Assembly (NCBI GenBank): GCA_034432655.1
Contig: DAOUBP010000007.1
Span: forward strand, 1-57,821
DNA from: DAOUBP01 sp034432655
Lineage (GTDB): Bacteria > Chloroflexota > Anaerolineae > CG2-30-64-16
DNA: 57,821 nucleotides
Direction: 5' to 3'
How positions within the stretch are numbered: the first letter of the stretch is position 1; each line of letters starts with the position of its first letter. The notes under the pieces are model-generated. The model saw nothing but the letters and a program-made list of their open reading frames with translations, had not been told where the DNA came from and did no database searches. The position numbers and the translations under genes are program-made. This document shows positions 7,620 to 16,396 of this stretch, piece by piece.

Positions 7620-9263
7620 ATGTCTTTTCCCTTCGTCTCGGTGATCGTCCCGGCCTACAACGCAGCAGCCACGCTGCCCGCCTGCCTGGCGGCGCTGGCC
7701 GCGCAGGATTACCCGCGCGACCGCTACGAGGTGATCGTCGTTGACGACGGCTCGCAAGATGACACGGCCGCGCTCGCGGCTGCTGCGGGCGTGCGGGTCA
7801 TCCGACAGGCCAACGCAGGCCCGGCGGCAGCGCGCAACGCAGGCGCTGCCGCCGCGCAAGGGGAGCTGTTGCTGTTCACCGACGCCGACTGCGCGCCGGT
7901 GCCCGGCTGGATCACGGCCCTGGTCGGCGCGTTTGCCGATCCGCAAGTAGCCGGCGCCAAAGGCGCGTACCTGACGCGGCAGCAGGACCTGGTGCCCCGT
8001 TTTACCCAGCTGGAATATGAGGACCGCTACGACCGCATGGCCGGCGCCGAGACCATAGATTTCGTGGACACCTACAGCGCGGCCTATCGGCGGGATGTCT
8101 TTCAGGCCAATCGCGGCTTCGACACCATCTTTCCCACCGCCTCGGTCGAGGATCAGGAGCTCTCTTTTCGCCTGGCAGAAAAAGGCTACCGGCTGGTCTT
8201 CGTGCCCCAGGCACAGGTCTACCACCGCCACAACCCCACCCTGCGCGCCTACGTCCGCCGCAAGTTTTTCATCGGCTACTGGAAGGCGTTGCTGGCGCGC
8301 TGGCACCCGACCCGACTGGTCAAAGACTCGCACACACCGCAAACGCTGAAGGTCCAGATGATCCTGGCCGCGGTCACGCTGGCCGCCCTGGCCGGGGCCG
8401 CGCTGGCCGCGGCGGCCGCGGCGGTCGGCCTGCTGCGCGCCTGGGCCTGGGAGAGCGCGCTGACCGTGGCCGGGCTGGCCGCGCTGGCTTTCACTCTGAC
8501 CGGGATCCCCTTCCTGGTCAAGGTCTGGCGGCGAGATCGGGGGGTGTTGCTGGCGGCCGTCGGGCTGTTGTGGGCCCGCGCCTTGGCGCTGGGCACCGGC
8601 TTCGGCCTGGGCTTGCTGCGCTTTCGCGGCCCGGTCAGCTCACGGCGGCCCGCGCTGTCCGCGCGCCAGCGCTTCATCAAGCGGCTACTTGATCTGGTCG
8701 TGGGCACAGCCACCCTTGTCGTCGCCGCCATCCCGATGGCACTAATCGCGCTGGCCATCCGGCTGGATTCGCGCGGGCCCGTCCTCTTCCGCCAGACGCG
8801 CATCGGCCAGGACGGCCGGCCGTTTCGCATCTTCAAGTTTCGCACGATGGTGGACGGCGCGGAGGCGCTGTTGCCGCAGCTGGTGGACCTGGATGCGCTG
8901 GAGCAACCTGCTTTCAAGCTGCGCAACGACCCGCGCGTCACCCGCGTGGGCCGCTTCCTGCGGCGCTGGAGCCTGGACGAACTGCCGCAGCTCTTCAACG
9001 TGCTGCGGGGCGAGATGAGCCTGGTGGGCCCGCGGCCCGAGGAGGCGGCCCTGGTGGCCCGTTACACCGACGCACAACGCCGGCGGCTGGCCGTCAAACC
9101 GGGGATGACGGGCCCGATGCAGATCAACGGCCGCGGGGACCTGTCCTTCGAACAACGTCTGGCCCTGGAACTGGACTACATCGAGCATTATTCGCTGCGC
9201 CGCGATCTGGTGATTTTGTTGCGCACACTGCCGGCCGTCCTGCACGGGACGGGAGCCTATTAG
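7620..9263 (+). CDS. GT2 glycosyltransferase fused to a polyprenyl-phosphate sugar phosphotransferase
   Basis: Two enzymes lie in one 547-residue chain. Residues 1 to about 230 are a GT-A family 2 glycosyltransferase (VIVDDGSQDDT, metal-binding FTDADCAP, acceptor-site SVEDQELSFRL). Three or four hydrophobic segments follow (about 240-335). Residues about 350-547 are a bacterial sugar transferase of the WcaJ/PglC kind: reentrant helix KRLLDLVV, GPVLFRQTRIG, FKFRTM, the catalytic Asp-Glu in SLDELPQLFNVLRGEMS, and VGPRP. Such transferases start a glycan by moving a sugar phosphate to undecaprenyl phosphate, and the GT2 part could add the next sugar. No polysaccharide operon surrounds it. Confidence 0.9.
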   Translation: MSFPFVSVIVPAYNAAATLPACLAALAAQDYPRDRYEVIVVDDGSQDDTAALAAAAGVRVIRQANAGPAAARNAGAAAAQGELLLFTDADCAPVPGWITALVGAFADPQVAGAKGAYLTRQQDLVPRFTQLEYEDRYDRMAGAETIDFVDTYSAAYRRDVFQANRGFDTIFPTASVEDQELSFRLAEKGYRLVFVPQAQVYHRHNPTLRAYVRRKFFIGYWKALLARWHPTRLVKDSHTPQTLKVQMILAAVTLAALAGAALAAAAAAVGLLRAWAWESALTVAGLAALAFTLTGIPFLVKVWRRDRGVLLAAVGLLWARALALGTGFGLGLLRFRGPVSSRRPALSARQRFIKRLLDLVVGTATLVVAAIPMALIALAIRLDSRGPVLFRQTRIGQDGRPFRIFKFRTMVDGAEALLPQLVDLDALEQPAFKLRNDPRVTRVGRFLRRWSLDELPQLFNVLRGEMSLVGPRPEEAALVARYTDAQRRRLAVKPGMTGPMQINGRGDLSFEQRLALELDYIEHYSLRRDLVILLRTLPAVLHGTGAY

Positions 9264-9278
9264 CTTTGACTGGCAAGA

Positions 9279-11174
9279 ATGACCGTCAACACGAACCGCG
9301 CCCTGAGCCCTGAGCTGGCCCAAAAGCTCGAAACCGTGCCCGAACGGCCCGGGGTCTACCTCTACCGCGCAGCCGACCGCAAGGTGATCTACGTCGGCAA
9401 GGCGGTCGTGCTGAAAAACCGCGTGCGCTCCTATTTCCACGAAAGCGCACGGCACGACCCGCGCACGCGGCGGCTGGTGGCCGAGATCGCCGACCTGGAG
9501 TGGATCGTCACCGACACCGAGCTGGAGGCGTTGATCCTCGAAAACGAGCTGATCAAACGCTACCGGCCGCGCTTCAACGTGCGCCTGAAGGACGACAAAA
9601 CCTATCCGTACATCAAGATCCACTGGCAGGACGACTTCCCCAAGGTCAGCATCGTGCGCCGCATGGAGCGGGACGGCGCGCGTTACTACGGGCCTTTTGC
9701 ATCGGCCTATGCCGTGCGCCAGACCCTGGACGCGCTGCGCCGGGTCTTCCCCTACCTGGACTGCAACCGTGAGATCACGGGCCGGGATCCCAAGCCGTGT
9801 CTGTATTACCACATCAAACGGTGTGCAGGGCCGTGCATCGGCGCGGTGGATCGCGAGGGTTACCGGCAGATCATCGCCGGGCTGGCCGCGTTCCTGGAGG
9901 GGGACAGCGAAGGGGTGCTGGCGAAGCTGACCGACCAGATGACAGCGGCGGCCGAGAGGCTGCAGTTCGAGCGCGCCGCCATGTTGCGGGATCAAATCAG
10001 AGCGGCGCGGCAGATCGTAGAGCGCCAGAAGGTGGTGAGCGGCCAGCAAGAGGACGAGGACATCATCGCGTTTGCGCAAGACGCGCGCACCGGCGAAGCA
10101 TGCGTGCAGGTGTTCTTCATCCGCCGCGGCAAGCTCATCGGCCGGGAGAGCTTTGTGCTGGAGGGGGTGGAGGCCGAGGCCAACGGCGAGCTGATCGCCG
10201 CGTTTGTCAAGCAGTTCTACGACGAAGCCGCGTTCGTGCCGCCCAGTATCGTACTGCCCAAAGACCTGGACGAACGCCAGATCATCGAGCAGTGGCTGCG
10301 CAGTCGCCGCGGGGGCGAGAAGGTGGCCCTGACCGTGCCCCAAAACGGCCCGCAGGCCGAGCTGCTCCAGCTGGCCACTGAAAACGCCGCGGCCACCCTG
10401 GCCGCGCTGCAGGCCCAATGGCAGGCCGATACCCACCGACAGACCGAAGCACTGGCACAACTCCAGGAGGCTTTGGGGCTGCCCTCACCGCCGGGGCGCA
10501 TCGAATGCTTCGACATCTCCACCTTACAGGGCACCAACACGGTGGGCAGCATGGTGGTTTTCGCCAAGGGCGCGCCGCTGAAAAGCGATTACCGGCGTTT
10601 CAACGTGCGCGGCCGCGGCAGCCAGGGCGAGCCGGACGACTACGCGGCTATGCGCGAGGTGCTGCGCCGTCGGTTCCGCCGCGCCGTCGAAGAGGCCGTG
10701 GCCGACCCGGGCAGCAAGGCGCGCAAGGCCGACGAAACGTGGAAGCTGTTGCCCGACCTGCTGATCGTGGACGGCGGCAAGGGCCAGCTGGGGGTTGCGA
10801 TGGAGGTGCTGGCGGAGTTCGGGCTGACGGAGGTAGTGCCGGTGGTCGGCCTGGCCAAGCAGCGCGAGGAGATCTTCCTGCCCGGCCAAAGCGAACCGGT
10901 CCTGTTGCCGGCAGGCAGCCAGGGGCTGTTCCTGGTGCAACGCATCCGCGATGAGGCGCACCGCTTCGCCATCACCGCGCATCGCGCAAAACGCGGCAAA
11001 GCCTCGGTGGCATCCGAGCTGGACGCCATCCCGGGCATCGGCCCAGCCCGGCGCAAGGCGCTGCTCAAGCACTTCGGCTCTCTGGAGGCGATCCGCCAGG
11101 CCTCGCTGGACGAGCTGGCTGCGGTGCCCGGCATGACACGGGCCGCCGCGCAGGCAGTGCGGGAGGCGTTGTGA
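9279..11174 (+). CDS. uvrC: Excinuclease ABC subunit C
   Basis: The nuclease subunit of nucleotide excision repair makes the 3' and 5' cuts beside UvrB-marked damage. At 631 residues it has the usual length. Order: GIY-YIG nuclease (GVYLYRA ... VIYVGKA, about 25-95), a cysteine cluster around CNREITGRDPKPCLYYHIKR, a UVR helix pair that binds UvrB (about 200-240), the RNase H-like 5' nuclease (IECFDISTLQGTNTVGSMVVF and DLLIVDGGKGQL) and a C-terminal double helix-hairpin-helix (IPGIGPARRKALL). The start is 16 bases after the preceding fusion gene, and the next gene starts two bases after the stop, so the three may form one transcript. Confidence 0.97.
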   Translation: MTVNTNRALSPELAQKLETVPERPGVYLYRAADRKVIYVGKAVVLKNRVRSYFHESARHDPRTRRLVAEIADLEWIVTDTELEALILENELIKRYRPRFNVRLKDDKTYPYIKIHWQDDFPKVSIVRRMERDGARYYGPFASAYAVRQTLDALRRVFPYLDCNREITGRDPKPCLYYHIKRCAGPCIGAVDREGYRQIIAGLAAFLEGDSEGVLAKLTDQMTAAAERLQFERAAMLRDQIRAARQIVERQKVVSGQQEDEDIIAFAQDARTGEACVQVFFIRRGKLIGRESFVLEGVEAEANGELIAAFVKQFYDEAAFVPPSIVLPKDLDERQIIEQWLRSRRGGEKVALTVPQNGPQAELLQLATENAAATLAALQAQWQADTHRQTEALAQLQEALGLPSPPGRIECFDISTLQGTNTVGSMVVFAKGAPLKSDYRRFNVRGRGSQGEPDDYAAMREVLRRRFRRAVEEAVADPGSKARKADETWKLLPDLLIVDGGKGQLGVAMEVLAEFGLTEVVPVVGLAKQREEIFLPGQSEPVLLPAGSQGLFLVQRIRDEAHRFAITAHRAKRGKASVASELDAIPGIGPARRKALLKHFGSLEAIRQASLDELAAVPGMTRAAAQAVREAL

Positions 11175-11175
11175 C

Positions 11176-13773
11176 ATGATAGACCCGGCCGATCGCGAGG
11201 GGTTCTGGGAGGCCTTCAAGAGGTCGTCGCTTTTCGCCGATTGGAGCGGGGCCGAGGTCGGGCTGAGCATCCAGTTCCTGAAGGTGATCCGGCCGGCCGG
11301 CGGGATCATCTTTCGCGCCGATGACCCGGCGGATTTCCTCTATCTGGTGGGGAACGGCACCGTCCAGGAGACGTTGAAACATGACGGTGTCATCTGGATG
11401 CAGCGGGAGTACGGGCCGGGGGACTATTTCGGCCAACACGCGCTGTTCCACGAAAGGCACATCTCGGACGCCGTCGCGCTGGCCGATGATACTGTACTTT
11501 ATGCCATCCCCGCCAGCGAAGTGCGCACGGCCCTGGAACGCAACCCCGGCATGCGGGAGGCCTTGCTCCAAGAGAAACGCGCCAGCCGGCTGCGTTCGAT
11601 CCCGCTGTTCCGCGAGCTCTCCGACGGGGAGTTGATGCGGCTGACTTTGGAGGTCCGGGAGATCGAATGCAAGGCCGGGGAGGAGCTCCCGCTGCAACGA
11701 CAGCCCGGCCTGTACATCATTGACTACGGGCAGATCGCGGTGACCGGGCCTGCCAGCCTGGACCGGGACGGCTGGCGCCTGACCGCCGGCAACTTTTTCC
11801 TGACAGAGGGCGTGACCTATGGCGCCCGCTGTGCAGCACACAGCGCACGCGGCCACCTCCCCAGCCGGCTTTTTTACCTGCCGGCCGCGTACTCCGACCG
11901 GCTCATCCCTGCGTTCCCGGACGTGGGCCGCCTGGTGGCTGCGCCCCTGGATATCGCCAAAGAGCTGGCCGATATCCCTCTTTTCAAAAAACTCAATCCG
12001 GAACAGCGACAGCATCTGGCCCAGTTCGTCGGCTGGGGGTTTGTCCCGGAACCGCAAAACATCACTACCCAGGGCGGTGTCGGGCACAGTTTCGTGATCC
12101 TGCGCGAAGGCGCGGCCATCGTCACCAGCGTGGACGAGCAGGCACGGCCGCGGCCCAAGAGCCGCCTGGACGCCGGCCAGTCTTACGGCGCGACTTCGCT
12201 GTTGCAGGGCAAACCCCGCGATGCCACCGTGCGTGCGGTAAGCGCGCGCAGCCGGGACGGCCACACCCTGCTGCGCGGCGCGGACGTCCTGACCCTGGAC
12301 CGCCGCGATTTGCAATACGCATTCGATGAAGCGAAACACCTTTGGCGGCCGGGCGTCGAGCTCTATGACCAGTTTGAACGGATCCGAGAAGAGCAACGCA
12401 AATACGCGTGGCAAAGCGAGGGCGAAACCATCGCCTGGGAGGGGCGACGGCACCCGCTGTGGCTGATCATCCCGGAAGTCGAGCTGGCCCTGGCAGGGGT
12501 ACTCCTGTTCCTTTTGCTGGCATGGTTCTCCGGGGAAGACCCTAACGTCCTGTTTATCTCAGGGATCATCCTCCTGGCCGGGCTGCTGTTGGTCGGCGGC
12601 TGGCTCTGGTATGACTTTTTCGACGACTATTACGTCGTCACCAACCGGCGGGTGGCACGGCGCGACCGGATCGCGCTGCTGTTTACCGAGACACTGCTAG
12701 AAGCGCCCATCGAAACGGTGCAGGACGCCAACATCAATCAGAATTTCTGGGGGCGTTTCTTCGACTACGGGGATTTGACGATCCGCACGGCCGCAAAAAC
12801 CAGTGGACTGGAATTCCGCCACGTGCCCACACCGGAACAGGTCAAACGTTATGTCCTGGAAGGGAAGAGCATCGCAACCACGGTACAGCGCAGCCAGCAA
12901 CGTGAGATCTTCCGCCGCAACCTGATGGCCGGCTTGCGCTTGGTCCTGTTGATCCCGGAGCGACAACGGGCGCTGGGAGATGTCCAGTTTATGACCCCAC
13001 GACAACAATCCCTTATGTGGCTGCGACGCCTGTTGCCCCGACGCGCCGGGGCCAAGGTGCAGCGGCTGCCCAGGCGAGAGAACACGCTGCCGGTGCGCCT
13101 GCTCCTGACGGTCTCGAAACCGCTGCCCACACGGCTGCGCAGGGCGCTGGCCGGCGCCGTTTCCACCAGCGCGCCGCCCCCTGACCCCGGCCATAACATC
13201 TGGCGCAAACACCCGCTGAACCTGCTCATGCGTGCCTGGGTGCCGCTGGTCGGCCTGGCACTGATGATCCTGGCCCTGATCGCGTTGCCGGCGCTGGCCG
13301 AACTGGCGGGACTCTCCTGGGCGGGGCTGCTGCTGCCGTGGGGAGTCTTAACGCTCTTCTTTGCGGGCTGGCTGTGGTGGCGGGTGGAGGACTATCTCAA
13401 TGACCTCTACATCGTGACCGACGAGAAGATCATTGACATCGAGATGAAACCGCTGGGCCTGGACTACAACCGCCGCGAGGGCAGCCTGGAGCGGGTGCAG
13501 ACGGTGAACACCGTACAGAAAGGGCTCCTGGCCAAGATATTCGATTACGGCAACGTGATCATCCGGACGGCCGCCGAGGGAGAGGCTTACGACTTCATCA
13601 TGGTACCCAACCCGCGCCGCGTACAACAGATCATCTTCCAGAAGATGGACGCCCTGCGCCAGCAACAGGAGGCGAAGCGCATCGCCGAGCAACAACAAAC
13701 GCTGATAGACAGCCTGCGCGTGTACGATGAGCTGCGGGGTGCGCGCGAGCGGCAGGGCGGCGGCATCCTCTGA
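11176..13773 (+). CDS. Triple cyclic-nucleotide-binding-like domains plus two 2TM-bPH modules
   Basis: An 865-residue membrane protein starting two bases after uvrC. The first 390 residues contain three beta-roll repeats of cyclic-nucleotide-binding type, each opened by a helix such as SLFADWSGAEV, PLFRELSDGEL or PLFKKLNPEQR. Next come two modules, each a pair of transmembrane helices then a bacterial PH-like (DUF304/bPH_2) domain: VTNRRVARR ... ETVQDANINQNFWGRFFDYG (about 480-565) and VTDEKIIDIE ... QTVNTVQKGLLAKIFDYGNVIIRTA (about 740-825). A Gln/Glu-rich coiled-coil tail closes it. The beta-rolls do not show a clear cAMP phosphate-binding cassette, so they may be ligand-free. Function unknown; a membrane-bound sensor or scaffold is plausible. 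Confidence 0.85.
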   Translation: MIDPADREGFWEAFKRSSLFADWSGAEVGLSIQFLKVIRPAGGIIFRADDPADFLYLVGNGTVQETLKHDGVIWMQREYGPGDYFGQHALFHERHISDAVALADDTVLYAIPASEVRTALERNPGMREALLQEKRASRLRSIPLFRELSDGELMRLTLEVREIECKAGEELPLQRQPGLYIIDYGQIAVTGPASLDRDGWRLTAGNFFLTEGVTYGARCAAHSARGHLPSRLFYLPAAYSDRLIPAFPDVGRLVAAPLDIAKELADIPLFKKLNPEQRQHLAQFVGWGFVPEPQNITTQGGVGHSFVILREGAAIVTSVDEQARPRPKSRLDAGQSYGATSLLQGKPRDATVRAVSARSRDGHTLLRGADVLTLDRRDLQYAFDEAKHLWRPGVELYDQFERIREEQRKYAWQSEGETIAWEGRRHPLWLIIPEVELALAGVLLFLLLAWFSGEDPNVLFISGIILLAGLLLVGGWLWYDFFDDYYVVTNRRVARRDRIALLFTETLLEAPIETVQDANINQNFWGRFFDYGDLTIRTAAKTSGLEFRHVPTPEQVKRYVLEGKSIATTVQRSQQREIFRRNLMAGLRLVLLIPERQRALGDVQFMTPRQQSLMWLRRLLPRRAGAKVQRLPRRENTLPVRLLLTVSKPLPTRLRRALAGAVSTSAPPPDPGHNIWRKHPLNLLMRAWVPLVGLALMILALIALPALAELAGLSWAGLLLPWGVLTLFFAGWLWWRVEDYLNDLYIVTDEKIIDIEMKPLGLDYNRREGSLERVQTVNTVQKGLLAKIFDYGNVIIRTAAEGEAYDFIMVPNPRRVQQIIFQKMDALRQQQEAKRIAEQQQTLIDSLRVYDELRGARERQGGGIL

Positions 13774-13782
13774 TCTAATCAA

Positions 13783-13890
13783 GACCACAGATAGACATCA
13801 CACACAGCGAAGTTCGCATCCTCAGATGCGAACAGGCGGCATCTAAGGATGCCGCGCTCCGATTGTGCGTGTTCTATCTGCGTTCCCTAT
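13783..13890. repeat. 108-bp nested inverted-repeat element, copy 1
   Basis: This copy lies between the convergent bPH and DUF4349 genes. Outer arms CAGATAGA (13788-13795) and TCTATCTG (13873-13880) enclose two hairpins: GTTCGCATC/GATGCGAAC around CTCA, and GCGGCATC/GATGCCGC around TAAG. It differs from the copy at 23608-23715 at about seven positions. A bidirectional terminator or REP-like role is possible. Confidence 0.85.
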
Positions 13891-13891
13891 A

Positions 13892-13919
13892 ACACGTGTC
13901 ACGCGTCACGCATCATCAC
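13892..13919. repeat. Heptamer run
   Basis: Four 7-base units (ACACGTG, TCACGCG, TCACGCA, TCATCAC) follow the 108-bp element directly. The same unit type recurs at 34376-34424. Confidence 0.5.
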
Positions 13920-13928
13920 ACCCTGCCC

Positions 13929-14822
13929 CTACGCCCCCTTCTTCCGCTTCACCCGGCGCCGCAGCCAGCGAATCAACAGCACCAGCGCCACCACCGGGAT
14001 GGCCAGGATGATCAGAACCGGGATCACCACGATCACCACCCAGATCAAGACGTTGACCAAGCCTTGCAGGGCGTTGACCAGCGCTCGTCCCGCATTCTTC
14101 ACGGTCTCCAACGGCCGCCACCCCGGCTCCACTACCGGCCGGGCCAGGACATCCGGGATCAGGTCCACGGTGAGGGTGGCCAACGCAGATAGGGTGCTCA
14201 GGTACTGCATGCGGCCCTGCACGCGCTCGATCTCCCCGCGAATCTGGGTGAGCTCGCGATAGACGGCCAGCACGTCCTCGGCCTTGCCCGTCTTCTGCCG
14301 CACTTCGGTCAACAGCTCGCGCAGCTCCCGCTCGGTGGCCTCCAGGTTGGTGAGCTGCGCCTTGAGGTCGGTGTATTCCTCCGTCACATCGCGGCCGGTG
14401 ATGTTCTCCTGCTGCACGCGCACTGCCAGCGCTTTGATCGCGGCCAACAGGGCATCCAGGCGCTCGGCCGGGACGCGGACGGTCAATCGTGCCCGCAGCT
14501 GCTCGCCCTCGCGCCAGGCGTTGGCATCGGCCACATAGCCGCCCATGCCGTTTACCGCGTCCACAATCGCGCTTTGCGCCTGGGCTGTATCGCTCACCAC
14601 CACGCTGAGGTTGGCGGTGCGAATGATCATGCGTTCAGCGTCGCCGGCCAGGGGACGGCCGGTGAGATCGGCTGCCAGTTCACCCCGACCGCCGCCACCG
14701 GGCGCGGCAGGGGCTGGCGCCATCTCGGCCGGTTGGGGCGCTGCCTGGCGCAGGGCCGGCGCACAACCCGCGGCCACCAGGGCCAAGACCAGGACGATGA
14801 CCCCCAGAGCGAGCTTCTTCAT
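13929..14822 (-). CDS. DUF4349 lipoprotein
   Basis: A 297-residue protein with a lipoprotein signal (MKKLALG ... LVAAGCAP, lipid Cys about residue 20), an Ala/Pro-rich linker, then the DUF4349 domain: RMIIRTANLSVVVSD, VRVPAERLDALL, a coiled-coil block (EEYTDLKAQLTNLEATEREL and ELTQIRGEIERVQGRMQYL), and a C-terminal transmembrane helix with a basic tail RRRVKRKKG. It is probably anchored in the cell envelope; the function is unknown. AGGAGGA lies four bases before the ATG at 14822. A much longer open frame reaching 15323 is a read-through of non-coding sequence and is not used. Confidence 0.9.
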   Translation of the reverse strand: MKKLALGVIVLVLALVAAGCAPALRQAAPQPAEMAPAPAAPGGGGRGELAADLTGRPLAGDAERMIIRTANLSVVVSDTAQAQSAIVDAVNGMGGYVADANAWREGEQLRARLTVRVPAERLDALLAAIKALAVRVQQENITGRDVTEEYTDLKAQLTNLEATERELRELLTEVRQKTGKAEDVLAVYRELTQIRGEIERVQGRMQYLSTLSALATLTVDLIPDVLARPVVEPGWRPLETVKNAGRALVNALQGLVNVLIWVVIVVIPVLIILAIPVVALVLLIRWLRRRVKRKKGA

Positions 14823-14950
14823 AGTTCCTCCTCCTGTGCTTTCTCCCAAGGCTGATTCACAGACGCCCGCGCCAGGCACGGAGTTCCTTTTCTCAACTCC
14901 TTCAGCCTCCGCTTCCCTCAGTTCCCGGCATCCGCCATCCGCCGCTCGCG

Positions 14951-15688
14951 TCACCAGCCGTACGCCAGGCGGTTGATCAACCGCTCCGGCAGCCCCACAG
15001 CCCGCATGCGCGCCTGTGTCACCTCCACCGGATAGGCCACCCGCCGCACCTCCCAGGTGAACGCCTCGGTGTCCAGCAGGGCATATGCTGCACGCGGGTC
15101 GTTGTCGCGGGGCTGGCCTACACTGCCGGGGTTGAGGATCGCGCGCCAGCCGTTTTGGAGCGAGAGGACCTGCCCCGGCAACAAAGCCAGGGTGCGCACC
15201 TTGGGGTTCTCGGGGTTCCACAAGTGCAAGGCCGGCACATGGGTGTGGCCCACCAGGCAACAGCGGGTAGTGAAGTGCTGGAAGTTGGCCTGCGCGGTGG
15301 ACGGATAGAGCATGTATTCCCACACCGGGTCGCGCGGGCTGCCGTGGGTCAGCGTGAACTCCCCGCGTACCAGGGGCTGATCCGGCAGGCTGCCGAGCCA
15401 GATCAAGTTCTCATGGCTGATGTGCTCCCGCGTCCAGAGCACCGCATTGCGCGCCTCAGGGTTAAAGTCCTCAACATCCATCCGCTGCAGCACGGCCCAA
15501 TCATGGTTGCCCACCACAGACAGGGCGTTCAGACTCCGGATGGCGGCCACGCACGCGTCGGGCTCCGGCCCGTAGCCGACGATGTCACCCAGACACCACA
15601 CCAAATCATAAGCGCCGGCCGCGTCCTCTAACACCCGTTCCAGCGCGGCCAGGTTCGCATGGATATCGGAAAGCACCAGCACTCGCAT
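14951..15688 (-). CDS. Calcineurin-like metallophosphoesterase
   Basis: A 245-residue cytoplasmic phosphoesterase with all metal-binding motifs in order: LSDIHANL (D-x-H), LGDIVGYGPEP, VVGNHDWAV and VGHTHVPA. It belongs to the YfcE/MJ0936-type superfamily, which hydrolyses phosphodiesters or phosphoproteins; the substrate is not evident. AAGGAG lies eight bases before the ATG at 15688, and a TATCAT -10-like box is a little further up. It is divergent from tsaE. The spacer to the next gene (14823-14950) contains GCCATCC-like heptamer remnants only. Confidence 0.9.
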   Translation of the reverse strand: MRVLVLSDIHANLAALERVLEDAAGAYDLVWCLGDIVGYGPEPDACVAAIRSLNALSVVGNHDWAVLQRMDVEDFNPEARNAVLWTREHISHENLIWLGSLPDQPLVRGEFTLTHGSPRDPVWEYMLYPSTAQANFQHFTTRCCLVGHTHVPALHLWNPENPKVRTLALLPGQVLSLQNGWRAILNPGSVGQPRDNDPRAAYALLDTEAFTWEVRRVAYPVEVTQARMRAVGLPERLINRLAYGW

Positions 15689-15755
15689 TCAGCCTGCTCC
15701 TTGACTCCCAGGGAGATGCAGACATGATACCATGCGAACGACATAAAGGCGAAAA

Positions 15756-15784
15756 TTGGTGGCTCTTTTCCGTTACGATATAAT
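15756..15784 (+). promoter_or_regulatory. Promoter of tsaE, likely leaderless
   Basis: TTGGTG at 15756-15761 and TATAAT at 15779-15784 are 17 bases apart. The tsaE ATG at 15794 starts only nine bases after the -10 box, so the mRNA would have a leader of 0-4 bases. No ribosome-binding site is present, which fits. Confidence 0.65.
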
Positions 15785-15793
15785 GGCGCAACG

Positions 15794-16276
15794 ATGACGA
15801 ACGCGATGACCTGGGTTGTGGAAACGGCGGGCGCGGCCGAGACGCAGGCCTGGGGCGCCCGGTTGGCGCAACAGATGACCGGAGGTGCGCTTATAGCGCT
15901 TTCGGGTGACCTGGGCGCCGGCAAAACGACCTTCGTCCAGGGCCTGGCGCGCGGCCTGAAGATCGCCGCCACGGTCACCAGTCCCTCCTTCGTCCTGATC
16001 AACCGCTACCGCGCGGCCGACGGCCGCGTGCTGCAACACGCAGACTGTTATCGGCTGCAGCATGCGGCGCTGGAGATGTGGGACGCCGGCCTGGGCGAGT
16101 TACTGGAGGGCGACGACGTGGTGGTCATCGAATGGGCCGACCGTCTGGCCGGCGCGTTGCCCGCCGAGCATCTGGCGGTCCATTTTGAATACCTGGACGG
16201 GGACCGGCGCCGGCTGACCTTCAACGCGCGCGGTCGCCGTTACGTCGAAATACTGCGGGCACTGGCAGCAACGTAA
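15794..16276 (+). CDS. tsaE: tRNA threonylcarbamoyladenosine biosynthesis ATPase TsaE
   Basis: TsaE works with TsaB, TsaC and TsaD to make t6A37 on ANN-decoding tRNAs. The 160-residue protein has the P-loop GDLGAGKTTFVQGLARGL (about residues 37-54), the family block VTSPSFVLINRY and the Walker-B-like HADCYRL ... VIEWADR. Length is typical. The start is set by a promoter whose -10 box ends nine bases upstream. tsaB follows after 120 bases and rimI next, the usual bacterial tsaE-tsaB-rimI arrangement; tsaD is not in the window. Confidence 0.95.
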   Translation: MTNAMTWVVETAGAAETQAWGARLAQQMTGGALIALSGDLGAGKTTFVQGLARGLKIAATVTSPSFVLINRYRAADGRVLQHADCYRLQHAALEMWDAGLGELLEGDDVVVIEWADRLAGALPAEHLAVHFEYLDGDRRRLTFNARGRRYVEILRALAAT

Positions 16277-16396
16277 CTGCTCATGCTGCCGGCGGCACCA
16301 CAACCGATGAAAACGGATGTCGCTCCTGGCGCGGCCAGGGCCTCGAAGGAGGCTGCACACCAGGTCCCGGCGTCCGCATTGTCAAAGCAGGCATAG

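Noticed and set aside
14823..15323. Long N-terminal extension of the DUF4349 frame
   Set aside because: It overlaps the phosphoesterase gene on the same strand in another frame; the internal ATG at 14822 has a strong ribosome site and a lipoprotein signal right after it.
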